Shown here piece by piece: positions 25,501 to 37,500 of a stretch of 64,000 nt of DNA. A program made the translations under genes and the position numbers. How positions within the stretch are numbered: the stretch's first letter is position 1; the number at the start of each line of letters is the position of its first letter. The notes under the pieces were generated by a model. The model was not told where the DNA came from. It saw only the letters and a list, made by a program, of their open reading frames with translations, and made no database searches. Where the stretch lies: NCBI GenBank assembly GCA_009792885.1, contig WMCF01000174.1:440171-504170 (forward strand). Direction: 5' to 3'. This stretch comes from Eremophila alpestris peregrina (lineage: Eukaryota > Chordata > Aves > Passeriformes > Alaudidae).

Positions 25501-28500
25501 CAGCACAGACAAATCCTGCCTCTCATGCTCCACAGAACTCTCTCCTGGAGACTTCCCCACGCTGCACTCACACCCACAGAGGAACCTGAGGTTTGTCACA
25601 GATGTGGCAGAAGGGTCTGGAGAGCCCCTGCAGCCCCAGGGCCTCTCCTGCTCTGCCTCTTCCAGCTTGGTCCCCCAGCAGAAACCAGGAGCTGGAGCTT
25701 GGGAACAAGCTCAGCTCCAGTGGAAACCCAGCTGAGACTTTTCATCCAGGGAGATTTATCATCCAGAGTCTCCAAAAAGTCAAAACAGAGAATTTTCCCA
25801 GTCCTGTGCTATCCCAAAAACACACAGCTTGTGCCAGGGGTGTCCATCCTTCCCCTCACTCTGCTCTTCTACCACCAGTTACTGTGGAGAGGAGCATGAG
25901 TCCACCTCTGCAACACCAAAAGCACCCTCAGGATCATTCCTGGTGTGGGTATGGGCTGGACAAGGCACAAAGGGGACAAAATGGGACAAGAGCAGCAGTC
26001 AGAAGGAACAAAGGGATTTATTTGCAATGAAATCACTGGGATTGGCCCCTTGGATATGGCCCTGGAAGCTCAACCTCTGATCTGACATGAGAGCAACCAG
26101 AACTGAGTTCAGCAAGAGGAAAAACCACCAAGGTCCTGTCACCAACCTGAGAGTGCCACAAGGACCTGGGAGTCCCCACGTGCCTCAGTCACCCCCACAG
26201 CCCTACAGAGAGGAAGGAAGTGCCAGGCTTCCCTCCTTCAGGGGGAAAGCACCTGCCCACTGAACCAACAGCAGTGAGGTACCAGCAGCCAGGCTCCAGC
26301 CTCTGCTACAGAGCCCATGTTCCCTTCCCTTCCAAGGAGCTTCAGCTCCTCTCAGGCAGCAGCACTGACAATTACAAACCCAAGATGGGGACTGGAACAT
26401 GCCAGAGAGATTCCTGCAGTTCCCTTGCTCAAAAAAAAGAAGCTGAAAAGCTCATTCTTTGCAGGCTGGCTTCAGACAAGCTGGGAGAAGCTGCTGGGAG
26501 AAGCTGCACTGCAGGGAAGGGATCCTGGGAGAGGAGGCTGGCAGGAGGAGGGGCTCGGTGCCACACCAGGAATTTGACTCTGCTTGCAAAAAACCAAGCT
26601 CGGGAAGTGCAGGTGAGTGTGGGGGGCTGGCACAGGATGGGGCAGGAGGGGACAGAGGGAAGGAAGTGCTGCTGGCTGTGCCACATTCCTGCCCTGCAGC
26701 TCCCGCAGCAGCCATCGATTTTTCAGAGGTCGATACTCCACTCCCACAGATCTCCTCGGCAGGAGCCTTAATCACATCTCCTGCTCCTGCCCCCTGCCAC
26801 CCCTCCTTCTCTTCCCCCTTCCAAATAAAATAAAATATATTAAAAAAATATATAGGGAGGGCGAGGGGGCCTTTCCTCCCCCTCTGAGCACAGGAACAAA
26901 TCTCATCTTTGGAGAGCAGAGCTGCAGAGCTGAGGCTGCAGCACAAAGTGCAGAAGGAGGAACGTGATCCATGCACAGAACAAGATGTCGCTGGAGGGAG
27001 AGCCTGCCTCTGGAAGGGCAGCACTCCCATCCTCATTCCCATTCCCTCTGGGAAGTGCTGGGCCCTTCCACAGCACCCACCCTGGCACCTGCAACAGCAA
27101 AACCCCACAGGGAGGTGCCACTTAACCCTTTGGAGGCTGCTCAGCTGATTAAAGGCACTCCCAGCTTCACACAAAACGTTGGAACAACATCAAACATCCA
27201 GGGCAGCAGGAAAATGCCACATTTCTCCAGGCTGGGTGGCTTCAGCTGTCCCAGGAACTATCCCAGGAACTGTCCCAGAGCTGTCCCAGGAACTGTCCCA
27301 GGAACTATCCCAGGAACTGTCCCAGAGCTGTCCCATCCATCCAGCACCAAAGGGGGACACCTCCAGCTCCTACAGCAACGCTGAGCCCAAAACAAAGCTG
27401 CAGGAAAGAGGCAGGAGGGTCCTGGGCACGGGAAGAAGCAACACAGCAGCAGCACCAGAGGATGGTCTCACTGGATTTCTGGATGCAGGGATCTCCAAGG
27501 CATCAGTGGGAAGGGCTGGTCTTGGAAAAGGTGCAGAAGGGAGATGAGTGCAGGCCTTTGCTGACAGACCTGTCCATTCCAAGAGCTTCTGTTTTCCTTC
27601 CACAAGGTTTTTATGTCTCCTCGTCCAAGCCTGAAGACAAACCCCAGCTCACACCAGCACAGAGCCACGGAGGAGGCAGGAATTCCCCATCCACTGCCAG
27701 CCACGAGGATATTCCCATTCCCCAGCTTCTCTGGAAGGCGCTTCCCAGGCTCATGTTGCACACACTGACACTCCAAAGCATTTAGTCATCCCAGCATGTG
27801 ACTGTGCCACCCTGCCAGCCAGGGTGGGCAAAGGCAAGAGCCTGAAATCATTACAAAATGCTGAAAGGCTCCTGTCCAGGCAATACTTGAGATTTTAAGG
27901 TAAAATCAGCTTTTAGTATTCTCATCAGCCTCTGAAACAATTAACAGCGACAGGATTAATTTCTAAAAAAAGCAGGAGGAAGGTTTTAGGACAGAACAAG
28001 GTTTCTGAGGTCTCAGGCATTTGCGAAGTGTGGTGAATCCAGGATCCAGCCCTTCCCTGCCCCAGCAGCCTGGCCAGGGAAGGGCTGGGCTTAGGGGAAT
28101 GTGAGCCAGGCCCAGGCAGGAAGCTGAGCTGAGCTGAGCTGCTCTGGACCAGAATAGAAACAGGAAACGAGCACAGCCTCGCTCTGCAGAGCTCCCCGGG
28201 GATGTGAGGGGCTCCTGGGGGCATCAGCTCCCCTCAGACCCCAAAAAAGGGTGGCAGGAGAGGGAACTGCCCCAGGGACACCCAGCAGAGGGAACTGGGG
28301 CAGGGCAGAGTGCCCAAGGTGTCACTGGAGCAGCTGAAGGTCGGGGTGGCTCTGGAGATGCTCCCCACAGTTAACAAAATATAAAAACTTGGGGGAAATG
28401 CCACAGCCTACTCAAGGAGGCATGAAGAGATGGTGGGCACAGTCACACAACAAGAAAACCTTGGGCAGAGGAGCACTGAACGAGGAAAAATACATTTTTA

Positions 28501-31431
28501 ACTTCTGTCAGCACCCCAGTTTGGGATGAAATCCTTGAGATGGCCCAAGCTGGAATGCAGGGATCTCACTGCAGGTGCTCCTGGGAGAAGCCTCGGGGTG
28601 CTGGTGGCTTTATCTGCATTTCCTCTGTGCTGCCCTGCTTTGAAATGCACACACTGCTAATCCCCCTCCTAAGGCAAGCAATAAGACAAGCTCAAAAGGC
28701 CAAACACAAACCAAACAGAAGCAGGAAGTCCCACATGGAAAGAGAAAAAAGGAGAAGGAAAAAAAAAAAAAAGGTTTGAAGTGACCAGCAGATTCAGCTG
28801 TAAAAGGTTCTTTCTCCCTGCCCCCTGAAAAAGTTGTCCAAATTATTCATTTTAAACTGAAATTCCAAGGAAAGAGGCTGCCTGCCCCCTCCATGGCAGC
28901 TCATTTCAGCCTGTTGCACTGATTATTTCCAGGTCAGGGGATGCAGCTGACAGAGCTCAACTTTATTCCACTCCCAGCACTCCCAGAGCAGTTGGAAAGA
29001 ATGGAAAATCCAGGCAGTGCTTCCTGACAACATCCAGTGTCCCAAACTCAGTGACTGCTGGGCTGAGGGAGAGATCATCCAACCAAAACCACCCCACAAC
29101 TGCTGGGGACGTTCCCTGCCAAATCTCTGCAGCCTCATTCCTCTCCCCACCCAACAAAACCTCATTTTCTCAAATCCACACTGCAAAGACCCAAGGCCAG
29201 AAGCCACATCCACAAATTAACTATGGTCCAGGAATATTTTCAGTTGGGTAAAATCCTTTCTGCCGTTGATAGGAGACTTTCCAGATCAAAATTCATACAC
29301 AAACCAGAGTGAAACATCACTAAAATAAACAAAATGTTTTTCCAAAAGTGAAAAATAGCAAAATACTGAGGTTAAAACCATTCCCACTCTACAAGAAGAT
29401 GAAAATAAACTGCCCAAGACAGGCAGTGAATTTCTCCCTCAGGCTCACCAGTGCACTGACCAAAATCAGGACATTCTGGGGTGGGAATTCCAACATTTTG
29501 CTGCCACAAAAATTCAAACATAACCTTCTGCCAGCTTCTGTGCCTGGGAAGGAATGAACAGCCAGGAGGGAACCCCTGCCTCATGCTCCACATCCACCCC
29601 AAAGACACCAGGAACTCCTTCAAGGCAGCCCCTGAGCCAGGGACTGGGGCAAGGTAAAACCTGTCCCACAATGAGACAGAAAATCCCTCCCAACAAACCT
29701 AAAGCTCCAAAGAGCTCAGCAGCAGAGCTGATCTGCAATCCAAACCCAAATGCAGCTCCCAGCACCCAAATCTGCTGCTGCCAGCAGGAGGAAGTTATCA
29801 CCTGGAAATGTTTGACTCCTTCTGCCTCAAAATCCAAGACTCAAAAGTTAAAGGCACCAAATAAACTGGGCACAACTCTCCAGGAAGAATTTTGTGCTAA
29901 GGAGAAGAAACCAGGGAATCTCCTGGGAGAAACAGATCTGTCCCAAGGATTGCTGTTCCTCTATCACACCCAGACACAAAAGACTTCACTTCTGTGCAAT
30001 CACAACCTGAGTTTGGTTTGGCTGCAGCCCTGATGGAGACTCCCCAGGGAAGCAGAGAATTGTACAGAGAAATTCCTCAGCTTGCCTGCTCCAGGCAGGG
30101 AGAGCAGCCAGGGCTCTCCAAAGGCATCAGGGAGCCCCTCTCAGCTCAGGAGAAAGCTGAGTTAATGACAACAACACCACAATCAGGACTGGGAAGGGAT
30201 CCTGAAGGCCCCACCCAGGACATTCCTCAGGCAGATCCCAAAAAAATCCACAGGAGCTGAACAACTTGACAATGTCCCTGCCAGGAGATCAGCACCTCCT
30301 GGAAGGGGGAAGGACCAAAGGAACATCCCTCCTCTATTGCTGTGAATATTGATGCACAAAATCAATGTGTAAAGGCACTGGGCACAGAAACTGAACACTT
30401 CCCAAGAACCTACAAAAAGCAGGAACCTCCTTTTCCTGCTGGGGCTGCTCTGTGTTTAATCAAAGATGATTTGCCCCAATTCCAGGATACCCAGGGAGCT
30501 TTTCCACAGCACCCACCAGGCCTGGCAAAGGGCTCAGGACTCCATAATAAAATTAAAAGCCCACAAACAAACCCTGCTCCTCTAAGTCATCCATAACGGC
30601 AAAACAGGGATCTGGGAATCCTCCTGAGCAGGATAAAACTTTCTCAACCAGACAGACTGAGCAATATCAGGAAGATAAAAAGAAATTGATAGTGCCCTTC
30701 CATGGAGCTCTTGTGTTCCTGAGCATCCCCAGGCCAGACCCTGTGCAGGAGATTGATCACTGCAAACTGACACAAGGATTTGGCTGCCAGCATCCCAAAA
30801 AGGCTGCCTTTCAGCACCCCACAGCATCCCTGTCTGCAGCCATTCCCAGCTGCTGCTGGGCTGGTCCTGCAGGATCCCAAAGAGACAACAAGGAATTATG
30901 GAAAATGTACAAATGAGTCTCCTTTTTTTCATTTTTTTGCCTATTAAGGAAAAGAAAGGCCAAAAATACCCCAGGGTTGGGTAAGCTAAATGTCTTAAAT
31001 GCAAATTATTTGGTGGTAAAGCCAGGAAAACAAGATATTCCCTTGTTTCTAGGTCCCTCCACTTGCAGCTGAGGTGGATTTCTTTTCTCAGACTACTCAG
31101 GAGAAGGGACAACCTGAAAAGGGCCAAATATATTTAACCACAAGGTAGAAAACAAACTCCCACTTGGTGCTGAGAAGGAGCCACTTCTCAAAGCCTCGTT
31201 TCTAATCCCTCTAATCCGAGTCAGAGGGATCAGGAGGATCCAGAGCCTCTGCAAGGACTTCCCACCCTCCTGAGCTACAGCAATTTCTTCAATTACTTCA
31301 GTGGCTTCACTGCTCCTGGGTCACATGGAAGAACTTGTGGAGATGCAGAGTGGAAAGAAACATGCTATTTAAAAAGATTTTTTTTCCCCCCTCCAGGCCT
31401 CAGAACAAATTAAATCTTTGTAATCAAGGTC

Positions 31432-31519
<88 letters not shown>

Positions 31520-34500
31520 AAAGAAAAAGCACCAAGCCACAACCACTCCCATCAGGTGGTCAGAACCAGAATCACTTCAGATTTTGGGTGACAATTTGTA
31601 CCCACAATCCGAAGGCATTATTTCAAGGGGCTCATAACAAAGCTGTTCTCATTGCTGGGAGCAAAAATAACTCAGTTCTACACACAGCTCAGTCCTCTGG
31701 CCAATCCAGCTGCAGCTCCCAGCACTGACAGCCAGTGGCTAAAGAAAAAAATAAAAGCTCACTCACTTCCTACTGGTTAGAACAAAAGTCACCAGCAAAA
31801 TTGGAACTCAGCAGCTCCAAACTACTCTCTCAAGCCAGAGGCACAGACCAACTTGTGCAAGCTATCCTAAACTTCCAGCCCTTCTCTGTTTTCTTGATGT
31901 TTTAACACAAAATTGAACTGCTCTGGCCCAAAACCTGCTGGAACACTGGGCACCAACCTCATCCCCAACTGGTCACTGCACATTCACATTTAGGATGCCA
32001 AAGAAAATAAAATTCTCCATCTGCCAAGGAAGGAGCTACATGGGACTGATCCTCCTCACTCCACATACCAATCCATTTGTCTTTTTCACAACTGTTCAGT
32101 CAGACTGGAGCAGAGACATTTAAATCAGCAGCACAAGGATCCATGAGGCACAAAGGCAGTGGTGCTGCAGTGCCAACCACCAGTGCCACAGTGGGCCAAG
32201 GAACAGGACAAGAAGGTGAAAATGAGGATTGTCCCTCATTTTGAGGTCAGGGGCCCCTCTGACAGCTCCTTTTCCCTGCTGACTGCCCTGGGCCAGGCCC
32301 CACTCACCGGCAGGCTGGAAGGTCGGGACTGAAGGTTCAAGTTCATCTCTTCTTGCCCTTTACTGGAAGCCATGGAGGGAGCAGAGGATGCCTGGGACCC
32401 AAATGAGTCTTGAGATAACTCCTGAAACATCAAGAAACACAAAAAAGAAGTCACAGATGGGAATACAATAAAGCCTCTGTTGGAATCACTCTGGGATGTT
32501 CTCACACTGAGGCAGATTTATGTCCCCTTGGTGACACTTGCCCAAAACAGGAGGTGAGAGCCAGGACTGAAAGCCAGCACACACAAACACTGCCTGACTG
32601 CTGCTCAGAGCTGGGAGCACAGCTCCTGGGCCATGAGGGAACAGCCACAACCCAGCTTTCCCTCATCCCAGACCCTGCACATCACAGGCTGTCCTGGACC
32701 TGCTTCTTCACCTTCACCATCTCCCCCCACCCCAAATCCCTCACTGACAAGCCAAGTAAACCCTTCCTAAACCCTCCCACTCCTCCAAGGCTGCCCTGGA
32801 TGCCTGGTAGTGTTTGCTGAAAGCTTCCAGCTTTGTTCCTGCTCCTCCCCACAGCCAAGTTTTGCTTTGGCTGCTTCCCACATGTGTGAGGTGCAGGAGA
32901 AGCTGCTGGCTCTGCCCCTCCTGTCCCACCCAGCTCTCAGTGCACACTTTAAACAGAGCAGAGGGTTTGCCCCAACTCTGCAAGCAGGAGGAGGAGCAGG
33001 GGCAGGAGGAGCCCTACCTGAGGCGGGGGGAAGCGTTGCTGGGAGTATGCAGAGGGCTGCTGCTGCTGCTGCTGCTGCGGCTGTGCCGGGTACCCCGAGG
33101 AGGGCTGTGCCTGTGGGTACGGGGACTGGGACTGCTGCTGGGGGTACTGGGGCTGGCTCTGGCCGTGCTGCGGGGCCGGGGGAGGCTGCTGAGGGTACGG
33201 GCTGGGGGGCTGCTGATGGGGCTGCTGATGGGCAGGCTGTGCCTGCTGCTGTGGGTACGCAGGCTGTGCCGAGGCCGCGGGCTGTGCCTGCTGCTGCTGC
33301 TGCTGCTGCTGCTGGTACGAGGGCTGCGAGTGAGAGGGCTGGGACGGAGGCTGCTGCGAGTAGGGAGGCTGCTGCTGCTGCTGCTGCTGAGGGTGAGGGC
33401 TCTGCTGGTTGTAGTAGGGAGTCTGGCTCTGCTGCCCGTAGGCGCCGGGGCCCTGCTGCCCGTAGGGAGGCATCTGCAGAGGGAGAGATGGAGGGAGGCA
33501 GTCACAGAGGTGCTTCTCACACACACACAGATTCTGCTGGAGGAGCACAAATTCAGAAACCTGTGCAGAGCAGGAATGCACTGGAAATGCCACTACCTTG
33601 ATACTCCCCAGACAAGAGCAGAAGTCACTTGTCTGTGACATTATTCTTGGCAGTAACCAAGTTTGAAGAGGCATCACAGCTAAGCTTTTAGGGATCCCTA
33701 TCTGACCACCCTTCAACAAAAGTAACATTGACAGGAAAGACTGCTTGCTCCAACAACAAAAAAAAAAAGCCTTTTGAATCCTGCAAACAGTCCAGCAGGC
33801 GCCACTTGGATCATGTAATGAGCCAAAAGTGACCTGCAGTCATTTCTTGTGCAAGGAACAGCTGTGCCTCTAACACAGCACAGCAGAGAGAGGATCTCCC
33901 TCCCCTGCTATTTATTTTTCCCTTGCTGGATTCACTGCTCTGCCAGTGAAGAGACTCGGATCCCACCTGGATGCAGGTGTGGTACAGAACCCAGCCTGCA
34001 GAAATGCCATTTTACACAGCCCAGCCTGGCTGGGGGTGTCAGGGCTGTGCCAGGCTGTGCCAGCCGTACCTGCTGCGCGTAGGAGATGCTGCCCATGGTG
34101 CTCTGTGTCCTGCTCTGCATGCCCATGGGGTATCTCTGGGGGCCCTGGGGCCCGTAGGGCTGCCCGGGGTAGCCGTGGCCCTGCTGCGGCCCCGCCTGCT
34201 GCGTGTAGGGGTTGTTCCCTCCGTAGGGCTGGGGCCTCATCTTCCCCATCTGATCCATCGGGCTCGAGGGCTGCAAAGGCAACACGGGACACGTCAGGCA
34301 CGCCCAGGCACACAGGGAGGGTTTGTTCAGAACATCACAGCTCCCCAAAAACCCCCCCCAGAGCAAACCTGGAGGAGGCGGCGCTGAGGAGAAGCTCCTC
34401 TGCCTCTTCCCCCAGTGCTAAACCCCAAAGTTACCCCTGGAAGTCCAGCAGGATTCCTGCTGCCCTCCCAAACTCACCACTCCACCAAGGACAAGCCCAG

Positions 34501-37500
34501 TGAGAGGTCATTTAATGCTGACATCTCTCCCGTGGCAAGACAGGGAAGGATCATCACGACAAATCAATTAGCAGTGTAAGTGGCTTTTCCCCATCGTAGG
34601 GAGTAGTTTAATGTCCAGATATTCCACAACAAGGTAAATTTAGGCTGAAAATTTAAATATTCACAAGAAACACTGCTTCTTTCACGTATAACAAGGTCTC
34701 CCAAAACACTACAGGCTGTTAATTTACACTTATGCATTTCAATTAATGCACACTGATGTAGTAACACTGGGCAGTGCTGCTGACATCCACGGCCTTCCAG
34801 ACTGCTGTTTCATTTTTTGAGTATTTTTTTACATGTGCTTTGTGTCTGCTGCCTTTTGGAGAATAAAGAGTTTCTAAATCAAATTTATTCAGGTGCACGT
34901 AAAAAAATTTGTCAGCCTCAGAAGTCAGGTCCCTGAGCTTTAGAGCAGAGACAATGAGATGAGTGAAAAAAAAAAAATGCAACTTTCCTTGGACTTCTTC
35001 ATCTGTGAAGAATACATCTACCCCTGCCTGGAGCCAAGATTTAGGAACAGTCAATCGAATTTCCTGAAAACACTATAAACCTCAGCACAGGGCTTTTTCA
35101 CCTTGGCAGTTTTCCCCCACTAAAGCAAAGGCTGTTCTGGCGTGGTGACCTCTGAATGAATCCCAGCACAGTCCTTAACCTGCATTCCCTGCACTGAATG
35201 GGAATCCTCCCCTGAGCTCCTGGTGACCTAACTAATCCCGATGTTTTCCACAGATCACCATGACAATGGACTCTCTATTACCCCATCCCTTGTGGTGTTT
35301 GCACAGATCCACCCTCTCTTGCTGAGCTCAGGTGTGTGAGGAGTGGCCCTACAGGTCTGCACAAGCCAACATCACACACAGCTCAGGCTGCAAACCCCAC
35401 AGAGAGCAGAGCAGCATTTCACTGATGTTTGCAGAATCCACCCTCTTGGGGAGAAAAAAAACCAAGTTCTTGCAGCATGCAGCACTTGAGAAAAGCCCTC
35501 CCCAGCAGGCAGCAGAGCCTGGAGCCCCAGCACACATTGGTGTGCCCAGCTCTGAGCAGGGAGGCTGCACAGGGACACCAGGGCAGCTCCTGGGGCTCTG
35601 CTGGGGCACCAGGGGCTGGCAGGAAAAGCCCCAGTGCTGGGAAAGGGAGAGGCTGCTGGCTGCATGGAAATCTGTGTCAATGTGGCACAAACGGCTGGAG
35701 AGCAAAGTGCAGCTGCTCTGTTCCACCCCAGCTCAGGGCACCCATGGAAGCTGCCCAGCTGGAAGGGACCCAGCTCTGCACAGGACAGCCCCAGAGTCAC
35801 ATCCTGAGCCTGAGAGCATTCCCCAGGTGCTGCTGGAGCTCTGGCAGGCTCGGGAAAGCCAAGCCCTCTGTGAGCATGGTGTTTGCCACCCTCTGGAAGC
35901 TGTTCCCAGCTGATCCCTGCAGTGACTCTCCCTGCACAGGAGGATTCTGCCACACTCAGCTGTGCTGGATGTTCCCATTCTCTGCCATGCTGACACCAAA
36001 CCAGCCCTGAACAAGTTTTATTCCATGTTTTATGGATCACAGGTGCTGCTGCAGGGGAGTACCAGGGGCAGAGGCTGAAGCCAGGCACCCAGAGGGGTCT
36101 GTGCCAGCTCAGAAAAGGAGCCTCCATTCATAGGGGCAGAAAAAAGAAGTCTTTGAAGGCTCTGGTGGAACCCTCAGAGCTGCAGGGCCTCAGTCCTGAA
36201 TGGAGCACCCATGTGGAGCTCCCATACACCCTAAAAGATGCAAATTGTGTTTACATCTTCCCAGCAATTGTCCCTGACGATTCCCAGGTCTTGCCTTGTG
36301 GGTATCCCCTTGCATTACTGACATCCTCTCCCTGCCCACATTATCTCCTTTGGTATGTAAAAGGGGCCACCAGGAGCTTTCCCAGCCCCTGGCTTTTGCC
36401 TTCAGCCTGCTCTCACCATCCCCAGGCACTCACATCCTCCCCTCCACTGACAAAGTGCAACTTTGGGGTTACTGACTAAATATTTCAGCATCTTTTCCAT
36501 GTGTCACTTGTTTCCTCCTGGTTGTAACTCACTTGCAGCCCTCTACCAAGGGCAGCTTCTCAAATACATTTTTTTTGAGTTTTTGGGGTTTTTTTCCTAA
36601 ATACACTCACTCCACCTCACAGTGCTGCCACCCCTGCACTGATTTCCTTGTCTGTGGTCACCCACAAGACCGACCAGGGAGGAGAAAACAAAAAGGTGAA
36701 GATTCACTTTTCCATGACTCCTACAGGAAGCGTAACAACTACTAAAAAACTCCCAAGAAACATTTGGAACTGTTTATGCAGAGAGAGAAAAGGAAAAGCC
36801 CAAAACACAAAGGCCCAAAGATCTTTCCAGGATGTGACCAAGTCGTCACCTCGGCTCAGCGTAGGAGGACACGACGTGCCTCAAGCTGCCACCAGGCCCC
36901 AGCACAGGGAGGGTGCTAAAAACACACACAAACAGCATCCTGAGTGCAGCCCTGTGGATAAAATTCTGTCACCAGGAGGAATGTAAAGGCAAATTAACCC
37001 CTAATGAAGGGACTATCTCATGCACACACTCCTGACTCGGAGCAAGGCTAACTCGTGCTTCTCTGTACATCTCCAATGCTGCCATGTGCTGTTTCTTCCT
37101 TCAAAACATCCCATGAATTCAGAATATCCCACATATCTGCTGCTGATGGGGTTTAAACTGCTCTGGACTTGGTATTGTTGCTCTGGCTCAGCCCTCAGGA
37201 AGCTTCCTTGAATCTGCTGCCCCAAAACCCTTTCAGGGAGCTGAACTCATGTGCCTGAAGGAAAGAACCAAGCTGAGGTGCAGGGATTGATGCCTGTGAG
37301 GTGCAGGGAGGAGCAGAGGCTGCACAGCCCCTCTGCACAGCCCTGCCACACGTGATGGGCTGGCAGGAAGCAAGGACACGTCAGGGTAAACACGGAAACA
37401 CCAACTGCAAGGGGCTGGAAATTCTCCTCTGGGCTGATCCATGGGAAATCCTTTCAACAGGAAACCACAGGAGTAGATTACTGTGATTACACTTCAAAAG

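Larger units (their letters stand above)
20970..32307 (-). other. ARID1A: ARID1A intron 4 (11.3 kb)
   Basis: No exon or RNA gene was recognised. It contains the 85-nt A run at 31433, a 12-bp tandem repeat at 27244 and many short composition-driven open frames. Confidence 0.8.

Noticed and set aside
31335..31637. Frame encoding a long polylysine
   Set aside because: It is a translation of the 85-nt A run.
32810..33638. Plus-strand frames of about 265 codons rich in Ala or Leu over exon 3
   Set aside because: These are antisense readings of the CAG repeats (CTG gives Leu, GCT gives Ala).
32422..34069. Introns 2 and 3 are both exactly 596 bp
   Set aside because: Their sequences are unrelated, so there is no sign of duplication; coincidence.
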